Assembly: GCA_002682825.1 (NCBI GenBank)
Contig: NOKP01000002.1
Span: 2,883,063-2,947,062 of the forward strand
Source of the DNA: Neonectria sp. B-13
Taxonomy: Eukaryota; Ascomycota; Sordariomycetes; Hypocreales; Nectriaceae
Length of the DNA: 64,000 bases
Direction of reading: 5' to 3'
Position numbers and translations under genes: made by a program. Shown piece by piece: positions 55,288 to 64,000 of this stretch. The notes under the pieces were generated by a model, which had not been told where the DNA came from, made no database searches, and saw only the letters and a list, made by a program, of their open reading frames with translations. Within the stretch, counting starts at the first letter, position 1. Every line of letters begins with the position of its first letter.

Positions 55288-57324
55288 TCACTCCGCCAGT
55301 GGTCCCACCTTGACGTGCTCCCGGAGCTGCCTTGACTCCAGTGCCGCCGTTTGCTTTTCTCTCCGCTTCTGCTCCGCCTCTATCTTGGCAAAGTGACCGC
55401 GAGCCCCGTGCTTCAGCTTCGTGATCATATCGGTGGCTTTGCCTTTGTCCAGGCTTTCGATGTCCACCGGCTTCGCCTTTCCGCGCAACTTGTTGATAAA
55501 GTCCACCTGGCCCTGGGTTGGGGGCAGTGAACGCCATCTCTGGTAGCGGTGTATGAACGAGTGAGGGAATGCGCTGGCTGCATAGCTGTCCGCACCATGC
55601 ACCGCGTCGATGAAGGTGGCTGCGGTGAGAAGTTCTCGAGGGACTGCGTACGGCGACTTGGCTACGCCAGCTGGAAGGGCTCGCACCTCCACTGCTCGGT
55701 AAAGAGGGTTCGAGGTCCCAAAGTCTTCGCTGAGCTTTTCAATCCTAATGTATGAACCACTCGGGGCAGAGAGAATGAATTTTTCTTGCCCGACTTGAAC
55801 CCATGCGTACTTGCTAATGGTTCGAATGTGCTTCTCTCCAGAGGTATCAGCAATTAGGTCCAGGACCGAAGAATAATCCGTGAAGGTCACGGTGTCAGAG
55901 CCTGGGCCGCTAGCGGTGTGATACGATAAAGGACTTTGTGTGCTTTCCTCGCCTTGGTCCTCCACGACTCGAAGCTGCCGCATGTCTTTGACAGACACCT
56001 TATTCACCAGCACGTTGGGATCCAGACCGAAAAGTGTCGGCGTAGTGACGATCCCGGTGTCCAAGCTTGACACAAGATCAATTACGTGGCAGTCCTTCTT
56101 CCCTGGGTGCAGTCTCATGCCTCTTCCAATCATCTGCACGAGCAGGTTTCGTGATCTTGTTGGCCTTCCGAGCACGATGCAATCGATATTGGGGATGTCG
56201 GTGCCCTCGGTGAACACTCCGCAATTGACCAGCACCGGGAATTCCCCCCTCTTGAAAGCGTCGAGAGTTTCGCCTCTCTCCACTCTGTGTGTATCTCCTG
56301 TCACGAATCTGGCGTCGAACCCATGCTCGCGAAATTTCTGGGTCAGCTCGATGACATGAGCCACATCGACGCAGAACACCAGCGTCGATTTTCGTCCCTC
56401 AGCTTTTGCTATCCAACTACGAACCGTAATGTCGTTGATTTTGTCGGTGTTGACAACCTTGGAAAGCTCTCCAGCCTGAAAATCGCCAAAATTGTTGTTC
56501 TTCACTTGTCTTAGGTTAGCCGTCGACTCGACCGTTGTAAAGATGACATCTGAAAGCCATTTCTCGGAAATCATGTCGACATAATCCTTGTGGTAGACGA
56601 TCTCATCAATGGCTGCACCAAGCTTTACGCCATCGAATCTTGAGAAAGTGGCTGACACGCCGATCAAGTTCGGGGAGCCATCTCGCTTCTCGTCGAGACC
56701 AAAATGCTCGAGGGTTTTCAAGTATCCTGGCGCAACGATGTGGTGTGCCTCATCGACCAGCACGAGCTTGAAACGTGAGGGATCAAACTTGGCTAGCCGA
56801 TGTTTGGAGGTGATGCTCCGTACGCTTGCAATGGTGATGTCAGCGGTGCCGGATGCATGGACATTCCCCATCTCAATCTCGATGCTCTTATTTGGATATG
56901 CAAGCTGACAGTGGTTTGCCGCCTGCTCAACTAGTTCCCGCCGATGGGCTAGGATGAGGGTACGATCAGCATCCTCGGAAGTTGACGGCATCCGGTCAAT
57001 AAGTTGTGTAAAGATGACCTGTGATGAATGAGCTTCAAATCAGTACAAGAGTAAGAGTTCAAACCACCATACCGTCTTGCCGCTTCCAGTGGCTAGTGAG
57101 ATCCCAACTCGTTTGTGGCCGCGTTTGAGTGACTCCAAGACTGATGTGATGCATTCTTCTTGATAGTTGCGAAGTCGAAGCTGTTTCCTTGGGGCGACTG
57201 TGGATGCGCGGGCCCTTAATGCCCACGACTTGAGGACAGGCACACCCAGCCTGGCATTCGGCCTCAATAGACATTTTGCCACCGTTTGTAGCATTTCACA
57301 TGATGAGATGCGCAATACGAACAA
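55288..57324 (-). CDS. irc3: IRC3-like mitochondrial DEAD/H-box helicase
   Basis: Two exons (57324-57073, 57018-55288) encode 660 residues. It is an SF2 helicase: Q-like LRLRNYQEECI, Walker A ATGSGKT (78-84), HRRELVEQA, DEAHH (motif II), SATF (motif III), FCVDVAHV, GVFTEGTDIP (motif V) and QMIGRGMR (motif VI). Yeast Irc3 is a branch-specific DNA helicase needed to keep mitochondrial DNA. The N-terminus is basic and lacks acidic residues after the second Met (MLQTVAKCLLRPNARLG), as a mitochondrial presequence would be. The ATG at 57324 lies ten codons before this second Met at 57294, which may be the real start. The intron directly follows the Walker A motif. It is head to head with the RRN5-like gene. 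Confidence 0.9.
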
Positions 57325-57631
57325 TCGCGGCGCATGCGACTTGGATGAAGTCCTTCAATATCCGACAGCTGGAACTGGATGTCAAAGCTGCTAGCGCCGG
57401 CCCTTATGTAAGCATTTCAACGCTCATCTAGAAAATTGTTCGAGACGGTGAACCCTGTTAACCAATGTCGATTGATCACCGCCTCTCGCCGTTCTCTCTC
57501 TAACACCGGCCTCTGGTAATTTTTTACTAGGCTTAATATCCACTCTTCAGGTCGAGCTTCGATCCTTTTTCAGTCTCTACTACCATGTTTTCGCCTGCTC
57601 AGTTCCTTGACGTTGTCAGCAACCAGAGGGC
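57325..57631. promoter_or_regulatory. Bidirectional promoter, IRC3/RRN5-like
   Basis: These 307 bp separate the outermost IRC3 start (-) and the RRN5-like start (+). Both promoters must overlap here. No clear motif is seen. Confidence 0.5.
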
Positions 57632-59335
57632 ATGGACTCAGACGCCGACTATCCGCTCGGCGAGGAGGAAAGCGAGCCTGTTCACTCGTCGCCTTCAAAG
57701 ATGAGGTACGAAGAAGCAGAGCCGCTTCTAAACCTCAACACAGTAGAAGATTCTGGTCCAGAGTCAGACCTATATCACCCAAGCGAGGCCGATACAGCCA
57801 CCGCGAGCGAGGATGATGATGAGCGCTTCTCTCTCAAACGGCCCGCAGGAGAAGCTCTGACACCTCGAGCGTTCAAACGACACAAGGGTGTTTTAAACCC
57901 CGACTATCTCGATTTGCTCAACGCCGACATCGAAGATGCAGCTCATCGTGTGTGTCTCTCGAGTGATGCGGATATTGAACCTAGCCAACTGGGCCTCACT
58001 TCCTGGTCAGCTACGGAGAAAAATTTGTTCTTTGAGGCAATAGCACGCTTGGGGCAAGACGATTTGCCCGGAATCGCATCCCGCATCGGGACCAAGAGTG
58101 AGATCGAAGTCAATCACTACCTAAGCGTCCTCCAAAGGACTCAACTTTTGCGGCAACGGGAAGGCCTGCGCCCGGAGATTGATTTCTCGGAGTATCCTGC
58201 CGCCGTTGAACTCAGCCAGCAGCTGTGCCATGCCCTTGACGAAGCTGCCGATGCGGTCTCTGTCAGACAGGAGCGCAAGGAAGAGCAGCGGGAAGAAAAC
58301 AAATGGGGAGAGTGCTGGGATATTAATCCAAGACTCGCCCGGAGGCTCGACAATGGTGAGACGATTGCAGAAAGCCAAGAAGTGGCCTTTGCTGGAGTTT
58401 TGATCAGTCACAACTGGCTGAGGCTTTCGGAACGCATCTTCATGAACTCTTCAATTCCGAGCGACAACTGGAGCTTCATCGAAAACCACCCACCGTCCAT
58501 GTGGGCAACCACGTTTGAGGATTTTCACTCCCTAGCAGTATCAATCACCAGGAGGCTCGTCCAGACGACCATCTTTATGAGCATGTCAAGGATCAGAGCC
58601 AAGAAGGACCTCCGTCCACAGACCCGCGATATCGTGAAGCTGCAAGATGCCGAAGCAGCAATTGCGTCACTAGGCATGAGTCCAAACTCCAACGAATTTT
58701 GGCTCAAGTGCGCCCGCAGGCTTCGTCTCGAGGTTTATGAAGAGCCCCCAGACCGAGACCGAGACCGAGATGAAGAGGTTGAGCTGGAACCGCTCTCATA
58801 TGACGAAGTTGAAAATGCTCTTTCGGGAAATGGCAATCAACTGGTTGTCGAAGTTGAGACAGCGCCCCCACTCAACGAGGAGGAAGAATTGTTTGAGTTG
58901 TTTGATGACCGCATCTTGGATGACCATATCTTGGACGACTCCGACTTCGAGGCGCCATTCAATCTTTCCGACGATGAGGAACACGCTATCAACCAGGAAG
59001 CAAACGAGGTGCTGCAATACTCTGCGGCCGACTTCCCCGAGACCCATCGGACCAAGCAATCATTAAAGAGCCGCATTGCCACGGAACGAAAACAGGAACA
59101 GTACGCAGAGGACTGTGACGAATACGCCAGCTACCAGGCAGAGGCCGACATGTGGGAGCTGCTCCAGAAGAAGCCTCCCATGGAATTGCCCAAGGTGCAC
59201 GAGCCGGAGCCGGTGCCTCGATCAAAGCTGGACGTGGAGAGTATTTTTCCTCTGGGACGGGATTGGAGAAGCAAGATCGGGTACCACAGCGAGTGGGAGA
59301 CGGATGAAGGATTGAGAGCGACAGAGGGGACGTAA
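57632..59335 (+). CDS. rrn5: RRN5-like RNA polymerase I upstream factor subunit
   Basis: One exon encodes 567 residues. After an acidic disordered N-terminus, GVLNPDYLDLLNADIEDA leads into a SANT/Myb domain (about 125-170; SWSATEKNLFFEAIARLG, IASRIGTKSEIEVNHYL). This is the arrangement of Rrn5, a subunit of the upstream activation factor that recruits polymerase I to rDNA promoters. The middle region (ISHNWLRLSERIFMN, FEDFHSLAVSITRRLVQTTIF, LGMSPNSNEFW) is conserved-looking and helical. The end contains acidic stretches and a closing PLGRDWRSKIGYHSEWE. Other SANT proteins are possible, but the domain order favours Rrn5. It is convergent with EAF7, 175 bp between stops. Confidence 0.75.
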   Translation: MDSDADYPLGEEESEPVHSSPSKMRYEEAEPLLNLNTVEDSGPESDLYHPSEADTATASEDDDERFSLKRPAGEALTPRAFKRHKGVLNPDYLDLLNADIEDAAHRVCLSSDADIEPSQLGLTSWSATEKNLFFEAIARLGQDDLPGIASRIGTKSEIEVNHYLSVLQRTQLLRQREGLRPEIDFSEYPAAVELSQQLCHALDEAADAVSVRQERKEEQREENKWGECWDINPRLARRLDNGETIAESQEVAFAGVLISHNWLRLSERIFMNSSIPSDNWSFIENHPPSMWATTFEDFHSLAVSITRRLVQTTIFMSMSRIRAKKDLRPQTRDIVKLQDAEAAIASLGMSPNSNEFWLKCARRLRLEVYEEPPDRDRDRDEEVELEPLSYDEVENALSGNGNQLVVEVETAPPLNEEEELFELFDDRILDDHILDDSDFEAPFNLSDDEEHAINQEANEVLQYSAADFPETHRTKQSLKSRIATERKQEQYAEDCDEYASYQAEADMWELLQKKPPMELPKVHEPEPVPRSKLDVESIFPLGRDWRSKIGYHSEWETDEGLRATEGT

Positions 59336-59510
59336 GGTTGGTGAGCGGATGATACTGCATGGCATATCCACGATATCACGACTACTTAGCTGGCTTCATG
59401 CATGATAACGAGTCCATATCATCACATGGAGTGGTCCTATTCATTCAATAGTATTCTTTTTGGGGGTATCTAGTTGTCACCTTGGTGCTGCAAATGCACC
59501 ATATCCTTTT

Positions 59511-60560
59511 CTACCGTCTACCTCTCCTCCCTCTTGCACGCCCCCGTGCAGCTCGAGCTCTACTGGCGTTCGCATTCGCACCCCTTGTTGTTCTCGACAC
59601 GGGAGTCCCACTCTCCTCAGCGCTCTCGTCTCCCTCCTCACTTGACCCACTCTCATCTCCATCTTCTGCTTCTTCTTCTTCCTCCTCCTCGGTCGTCTCG
59701 GCCTTTTCCTGCTTCTCGGCCTTGGCCTGACTTGCGGCGCCCTTTCGTCCCCTTGAGCCCCTCTTGCTCTTTGGCGCCGGTGAGTGTGCATCTGTGCCGT
59801 CCTCTGTATCTTCAACCGAAGTACCCCTCGTCTTGGAAGTGGCTCTGGTCTTGGAACTGGCTCTAGTCTTCGAATTGGCTCTGGTCTTGGAACTGGCTCT
59901 GGTCTTCGAAGTAGCCCTGTTCTTCGAGGATGCCCTCGTTTTTGAGGTAGCCCTTGTCTTCGAAACCGTGTCGCCTCGCTTGCGCTTTTTGGGCGGCGAG
60001 GGAGGAGGGGACAACTCGAGCTGTGGCGGGGACGTGGCAGCTTCGCTTGGGTCTGCGATGGCGCGCTGCATCATGGACCCGAGGAACTGGTCCTTGGGCA
60101 GCGAGAACTCGACGTATCGGTCTTCGGTTTCGTCCTCGTCGAAGTTCTCTCGTTCGTCGATGACTTCGAGGTTGTAGTAGGTCCGCAGCTTCTGCCAGAT
60201 ATAGGGAATGCGCGTGTGCGGGTATAAGTCGGGATCGAAGCCGTGATTTCGAAGGTGTTCGGATATCGCTATCATTCGGAAGTGCCTGTGCATGCCTGCG
60301 CGTTGTCAGAAGGAGTCGCACGAGCAGCGGGAGACGTGTGACTGACCAGCTGGCTTCCAGCGAATGACACCTTTGAAGAGGGAGGCGACTTGGTCGTCGG
60401 TCCATAGCTCATTGAATTTGTTTTCGGGTTCTTTGGTCTCGCCGATGTCATCGGCATTGTCGCCGGCTGGGGAAGTATCGACGTCCATGGCGTCGTCGTC
60501 GCGAACAGGAGTTGGCGTTGCGGCGGCTTGGCTCCCGCGGGCGCGCTTTCGGGGAGGCAT
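59511..60560 (-). CDS. eaf7: NuA4 histone acetyltransferase subunit EAF7
   Basis: Two exons (60560-60347, 60295-59511) encode 332 residues. Residues of about 45-130 are the CT20/Eaf7 (MRGBP) domain: LWTDDQVASLFKGVIRWKPA, GMHRHFRMIAISEHLRNHG and HTRIPYIWQKLRTYYNLE. Eaf7 forms the TINTIN submodule with Eaf3 and Eaf5 within NuA4 and is linked to transcription elongation. The C-terminal half is disordered: a six-residue repeat array of the type SKTRAT/S/N, then a long Glu-rich acidic run, then an Arg/Ala-rich RGRARGRRGRR end. Codons add 12 residues if an upstream in-frame ATG (60596) is used; I prefer MPPRKRARG at 60560. Gene is head to head with the GCP gene. Confidence 0.9.
59830..59970. repeat. 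18-bp coding tandem repeat in EAF7
   Basis: Seven full 18-bp units and a partial one (first units at 59830, 59848, 59866, 59884, 59902, 59920, 59938) encode the six-residue SKTRAx repeat on the minus strand. Because the unit is a multiple of three, copy-number change keeps the frame. Units nearer 59830 are the most alike. Confidence 0.9.
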
Positions 60561-60940
60561 TTCGGTCGCGCAGTTTTTATATTGCGATTGCTGCAACCTG
60601 TAGAAGCTTTCAGGGCGCGATTGGCGATGGCGGATGCGAAATTTGTTGTTTGGTCGAAGTTGTCGAAAAAAGTTGAAGTGTCAAGCTTGTGACGATCAAT
60701 CATGAGTTGGATGTGGTCATACAGCGGAGGCTTCCATGCAAGGGCCACTGAAAGCTACCCGGAACGGGACGTTTAGCGCGAGTGGAGGGGTCAACTGGCG
60801 GGAAACGCGCCCTGAAGTGGCCCATTGGTGGCGCGTCGCGGGGATCAACTCCACTGACGTCGAGGAAATCCATCCCAAACATGCAACCTTTCACACTCCA
60901 CGCTGATGTATAACGCTGGGCGCGGTTCCCGACAACGGCC
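60561..60940. promoter_or_regulatory. Bidirectional promoter, EAF7/GCP
   Basis: These 380 bp separate the divergent start codons. An ATTGG (inverted CCAAT) occurs at about 60824-60828. No TATA box is obvious. Confidence 0.5.
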
Positions 60941-63863
60941 ATGGCTGATGAAGAAGATTTAGCGGATGTGTTCGCCATTCCCGACTTATGGCAGTCCTCC
61001 AAGTGGCTTGACCAGCTAGACCAAGCCGACGACGCTACACCTCCGTTCTTTGCGACTGGACTGAAAGGTACAGTTCCAAACTCGCCGCCTTTTTGTTCGC
61101 CGTGCTAACTCCTGAGTTCAAGGATGCCATGACGCTAGTCTGTTGCAGCTTGCGCCGGTCGTTGTCGAGCAACATGGCTTCTTCAAGCTGCCGCCTCTCG
61201 AAACGTCCAACCCCACAGATTCAAAGGTCAACGAAGCCTTCGACGACAGCCAGGCGACAACGCAGAGCTCTCCGGACACTGAACTCGCGATCGATGTGTG
61301 GCTTGGTCTGGATAAAGCACCAGAAAAGACCTCTGAACACAGGACCTGGGATGCCTTTCTGAGCGCGACACCTGCGACGACCCAGCCGCCGCTGATCACC
61401 GAAGCCGGCCCTGCGACCTACGATGCCTTACTCTGCTGGTCCATCGATCCCCTGGGACTCCAGAACTCCGATGTGCCCGTTGTGGAAGCTAAGACATACT
61501 TTTCTTCGTTGCTAGCTCTAGCTATCGGCCAGGAGTCGGTCTTCTTCCTGAGAGACGACAAGAGCAAGTCATTTACCTCGGCTTTGCCCAAGTTGCGAAT
61601 TTCTGGGTATTCGAGGCAGGTTCTCCAAGGTCTAGAGAAACAATGTCTCCGCTGCGGGTCGATCTTCCTGGAACTACGATCATTCGTCCAGACCACCTAT
61701 TCTCGGCGTTCGACACGATGCGGTGTCGCTCTCGCTAGCGCCCTTGATCAGGTTCTCAAAGATTCCCAGCAGCATGTGGCGGTGCATGGGCATGACCCGC
61801 GCTCGCTTCTAGGCCTTCAGTCAACAATTAAGGGCTTGTTGGCTATTCTAGAGCCTTTCCACAGGCTTACGTCGAAGCTCCACCGAGGGTATTCTGATGA
61901 AGATGTTCTCTCGATCGTCTTCCACGAAGCATACTCAGTAGACCATCGCGAGGAGCAACTGCGTGAAATCATGCGAGAAGTGCTGCGGCGGGTCTCTCGC
62001 CCCTGGATTGATTTTCTCGAGGAATGGATTGGTACCAGACGAGAACAAGGGATACCTTTCACAAAGTCAAGTGTTGGGGAGAGCAAAGGCTTTGTCAAGG
62101 TCGAAAAAGAAATCTACATGGATGACTTCGGCCAGCAAGTGGAGGACGTCGACTTCCGCTTGGATGAGGCCAAGATGCCGCATTTCATGCCGAATGATAT
62201 CACCAAGTCGATCTTCGAGACAGGCAAGAACCTCCGCTTCATCAGAAGCTGCCATCCAGAACACCCCTTGGCAAACCATGAAATCATCGCGTTGACTCAG
62301 CCTCCAAGGACTGGGTGGCTTTATGATTGGGATGCTATTTTGCAGTTGGAGAGTCGGGTGTCTGAGTATCGGGATAACCTATTGGGTGCTATTCAGAAGA
62401 GCCGTGCAAACTCTCAACCGCCTCCTGAAATTCAAGGAACCTCATTTGCATTACAGCCCCAGGCTGAACTACAATTCTTTGGTGTGGAAGAGAAGAAGAT
62501 TGAGGAACGTTTGCTGGCGTCGATAGACCAGTTCAATCAACCCCTTGCAGATGTTGATGCTGAGGATTCGCTGAGTCGTGTCGTTCGTCACCGTCTTTCC
62601 GGCCGCTATCAGTCTCCTTCCAACTCCTCCAACTTTGCGCCACATTGGTCCCTGCTTCCTGTCCTATCATTCGGTGGCATCGCTTCTGCTCAGGCTCAAG
62701 TCATCAACCAGGAGAGTTTAAGACTTCTATTTACTCACCATGACTTGAGAAGTCATCTCAAAATGCATCGTGATTTCCAGCTTTTTGGAAATGGAATGTT
62801 TTCCAGCCGCCTGTCTCACGCTCTGTTTGACCCCGATCTAGAAACTGCGGAGAGACAAACTGGCGTTGCACGTCAAGGAGGCGTCATGGGTCTTCGACTG
62901 GGAGGCCGAGACAACTGGCCTCCCGCAAGCTCTGAACTTCGGCTAGCCCTTATGGGGGTTCTGGCAGAAACCTTCGGGTCAGAAAACGGTTTCACCAAGG
63001 AGAAGCTAAGCAGCATATCCAGAGATTCGTCGGAGTTGCCGGGAGACCTGAGCTTCGCCGTCCGTGACTTATCAGAGGAAGAGATTGACAAGTGCATGAA
63101 CCCGGACTCTTTGGAGGCACTGGACTTTCTTCGCCTATCGTACAAAGCGCCAGTCCCTTTGTCTACCGTCATCACGCCAATGATTCTAATGCAGTATGAT
63201 CGCATCTTTAAGCTCTTGTTGCGAATTCTACGAATGCTTTATATCGTCAACCAACTCTTCAGGGACGTCAATTCAAGAACGAGTCGATGGGACGACCCGG
63301 AAAACGTCTCATATCGATTTACCCGGGAAGCACAGCACTTTTTGACAGGAATCACATCATATTTCATGGACGCAGGAGTTGCGATTCCATGGCAAGAATT
63401 CGAAACGAAGCTGGATAAGATACAGTCTAGCTTAAGCAAACCCACTCCCAACGGCTCGCAAGAAAAGACAGAAAGCCCTGATAGTCTTCGAGAGCTTCAC
63501 TCCCAGGCCCTAGACCGGATTATGGTCGCCTTGTTCCTAAGGAAACGACAACAACCGGTGCTCAAATTGCTCGAGGAAATATTCACGGCAGTGCTCCAGT
63601 ACGCCAAGTACTCCAGGCTGCAAGCCTTAGGAAGAGGCACAGATGGCGATGGATCCACGAATCCCGGAGACCTCTATCGGAAATTCAAGAAGAAAGTGCA
63701 GATCTTCATTACTGTCTGCCGAGGACTGACAGAAAAGGGCCGGTTGGGTAATAACAGAGGGGGGGATGACTCGGGTCTGAGGCAGGACGGCGTAGGCGAG
63801 GATCACATGGTTGCACAGCTACTGATGAAGCTAGACATGAACGAGTACTACTCAAAGCATTAG
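60941..63863 (+). CDS. Gamma-tubulin complex component, GCP5/6 type (Spc97/98 family)
   Basis: Two exons (60941-61067, 61123-63863) encode 955 residues. The Spc97/Spc98 (GCP) fold is supported by the grip1-like N-terminal region (ALLCWSIDPLGLQ, EQLREIMREVLRRVSRPWID) and the C-terminal grip2 region, with YKAPVPLSTVITPMILMQYD and IFKLLLRILRMLYIVNQL, then the closing MVAQLLMKLDMNEYYSKH. Small GCP2/3 proteins lack the insert present here, and the N-terminus MADEEDLADVFAIPDLW matches my memory of fungal GCP6-like proteins. GCP5/6 build the larger gamma-tubulin ring complex that nucleates microtubules at spindle pole bodies. Choice between GCP5 and GCP6 is not secure. The intron lies after codon 42. 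Confidence 0.87.
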
Positions 63864-64000
63864 TGTTTGTTTCAATCTCAAGGAATTTTTAATTAAAAGT
63901 CTTTGGATCAAAAATTGGGTTTGAGTATTCATCTTTCCATGTTGGTGATGGTGGTGTTTTGGTGGTGTTTTGGTGGTTAGTCTTAAGTGCCCGGCCAATA
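63864..64000. other. 3' flank of the GCP gene
   Basis: This is the trailing 137 bp, AT-rich at first, then GGTGGTGTTTT-type repeats at the window edge (about 63948-63974). It presumably includes the GCP 3' UTR. Confidence 0.5.

Overview
This window is nuclear DNA of a filamentous ascomycete (Pezizomycotina). Sordariomycetes, perhaps Hypocreales, is my best guess, but the order is inferred from general look only. Genes carry short introns (mostly 44-93 nt) with GTRNGT-type donors, CTAAC/CTGAC branch sites and YAG acceptors. Leaders are rich in C and T. The protein set is fungal: a Zn(II)2Cys6 regulator of the Fungal_trans_2 type, a MOB3/phocein STRIPAK subunit, an RRN5-like polymerase I factor and a NuA4 Eaf7 subunit. 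No tRNA, rRNA, CRISPR or intact transposon was found.

Layout. 3.4-5.8 kb: Zn2Cys6 transcription factor (+) behind a long leader with a uORF. 6.4-9.8 kb: MOB3 (-) and a ZNG1-like zinc-chaperone GTPase (+), head to head. 9.9 kb: 8-bp minisatellite. 10.4-12.8 kb: CCR4-NOT subunit NOT2 (+). 13.6-14.2 kb: CUE1-like ER ubiquitin protein (+). 16.6-19.4 kb: large J-domain protein (+). 20.9-21.5 kb: small SANT/Myb-like protein (+). 22.3-25.3 kb: phospholipase D (-). 25.8-27.0 kb: short-chain dehydrogenase (-). 29.9-30.6 kb: GNAT acetyltransferase (+). 31.2-33.4 kb: SEC62 (-) and Mediator MED21 (+), head to head. 33.7-34.8 kb: pyrimidine 5'-nucleotidase-like HAD enzyme (-). 35.8-38.4 kb: large disordered protein (+). 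39.0-40.7 kb: F-box protein (+).

40.7-48.0 kb is gene-poor and accessory-like: an AT-rich block with perfect hairpins, a fragmented minus-strand coding relic, about 4 kb without a gene, then a 100-N assembly gap that cuts the 5' end of a multi-KH RNA-binding protein (48.05-51.3 kb, +).

The right end returns to housekeeping genes. They are an unrecognised minus-strand gene with an in-frame stop (52.7-54.4 kb), the IRC3 helicase (-) and RRN5-like factor (+) head to head, EAF7 (-), and a gamma-tubulin complex component of the GCP5/6 type (+), head to head with EAF7.

Four divergent gene pairs share intergenic spaces of about 300-420 bp: MOB3/ZNG1, SEC62/MED21, IRC3/RRN5 and EAF7/GCP. These are probably bidirectional promoters. 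I saw no clear biosynthetic, defence or secretion cluster. The points most worth checking are the stop codon followed by 74 coding-like codons at 52.7-52.9 kb, the tiny exons inside key motifs of the transcription factor and ZNG1, frame-preserving introns that could be retained, and the 40.7-44 kb island.
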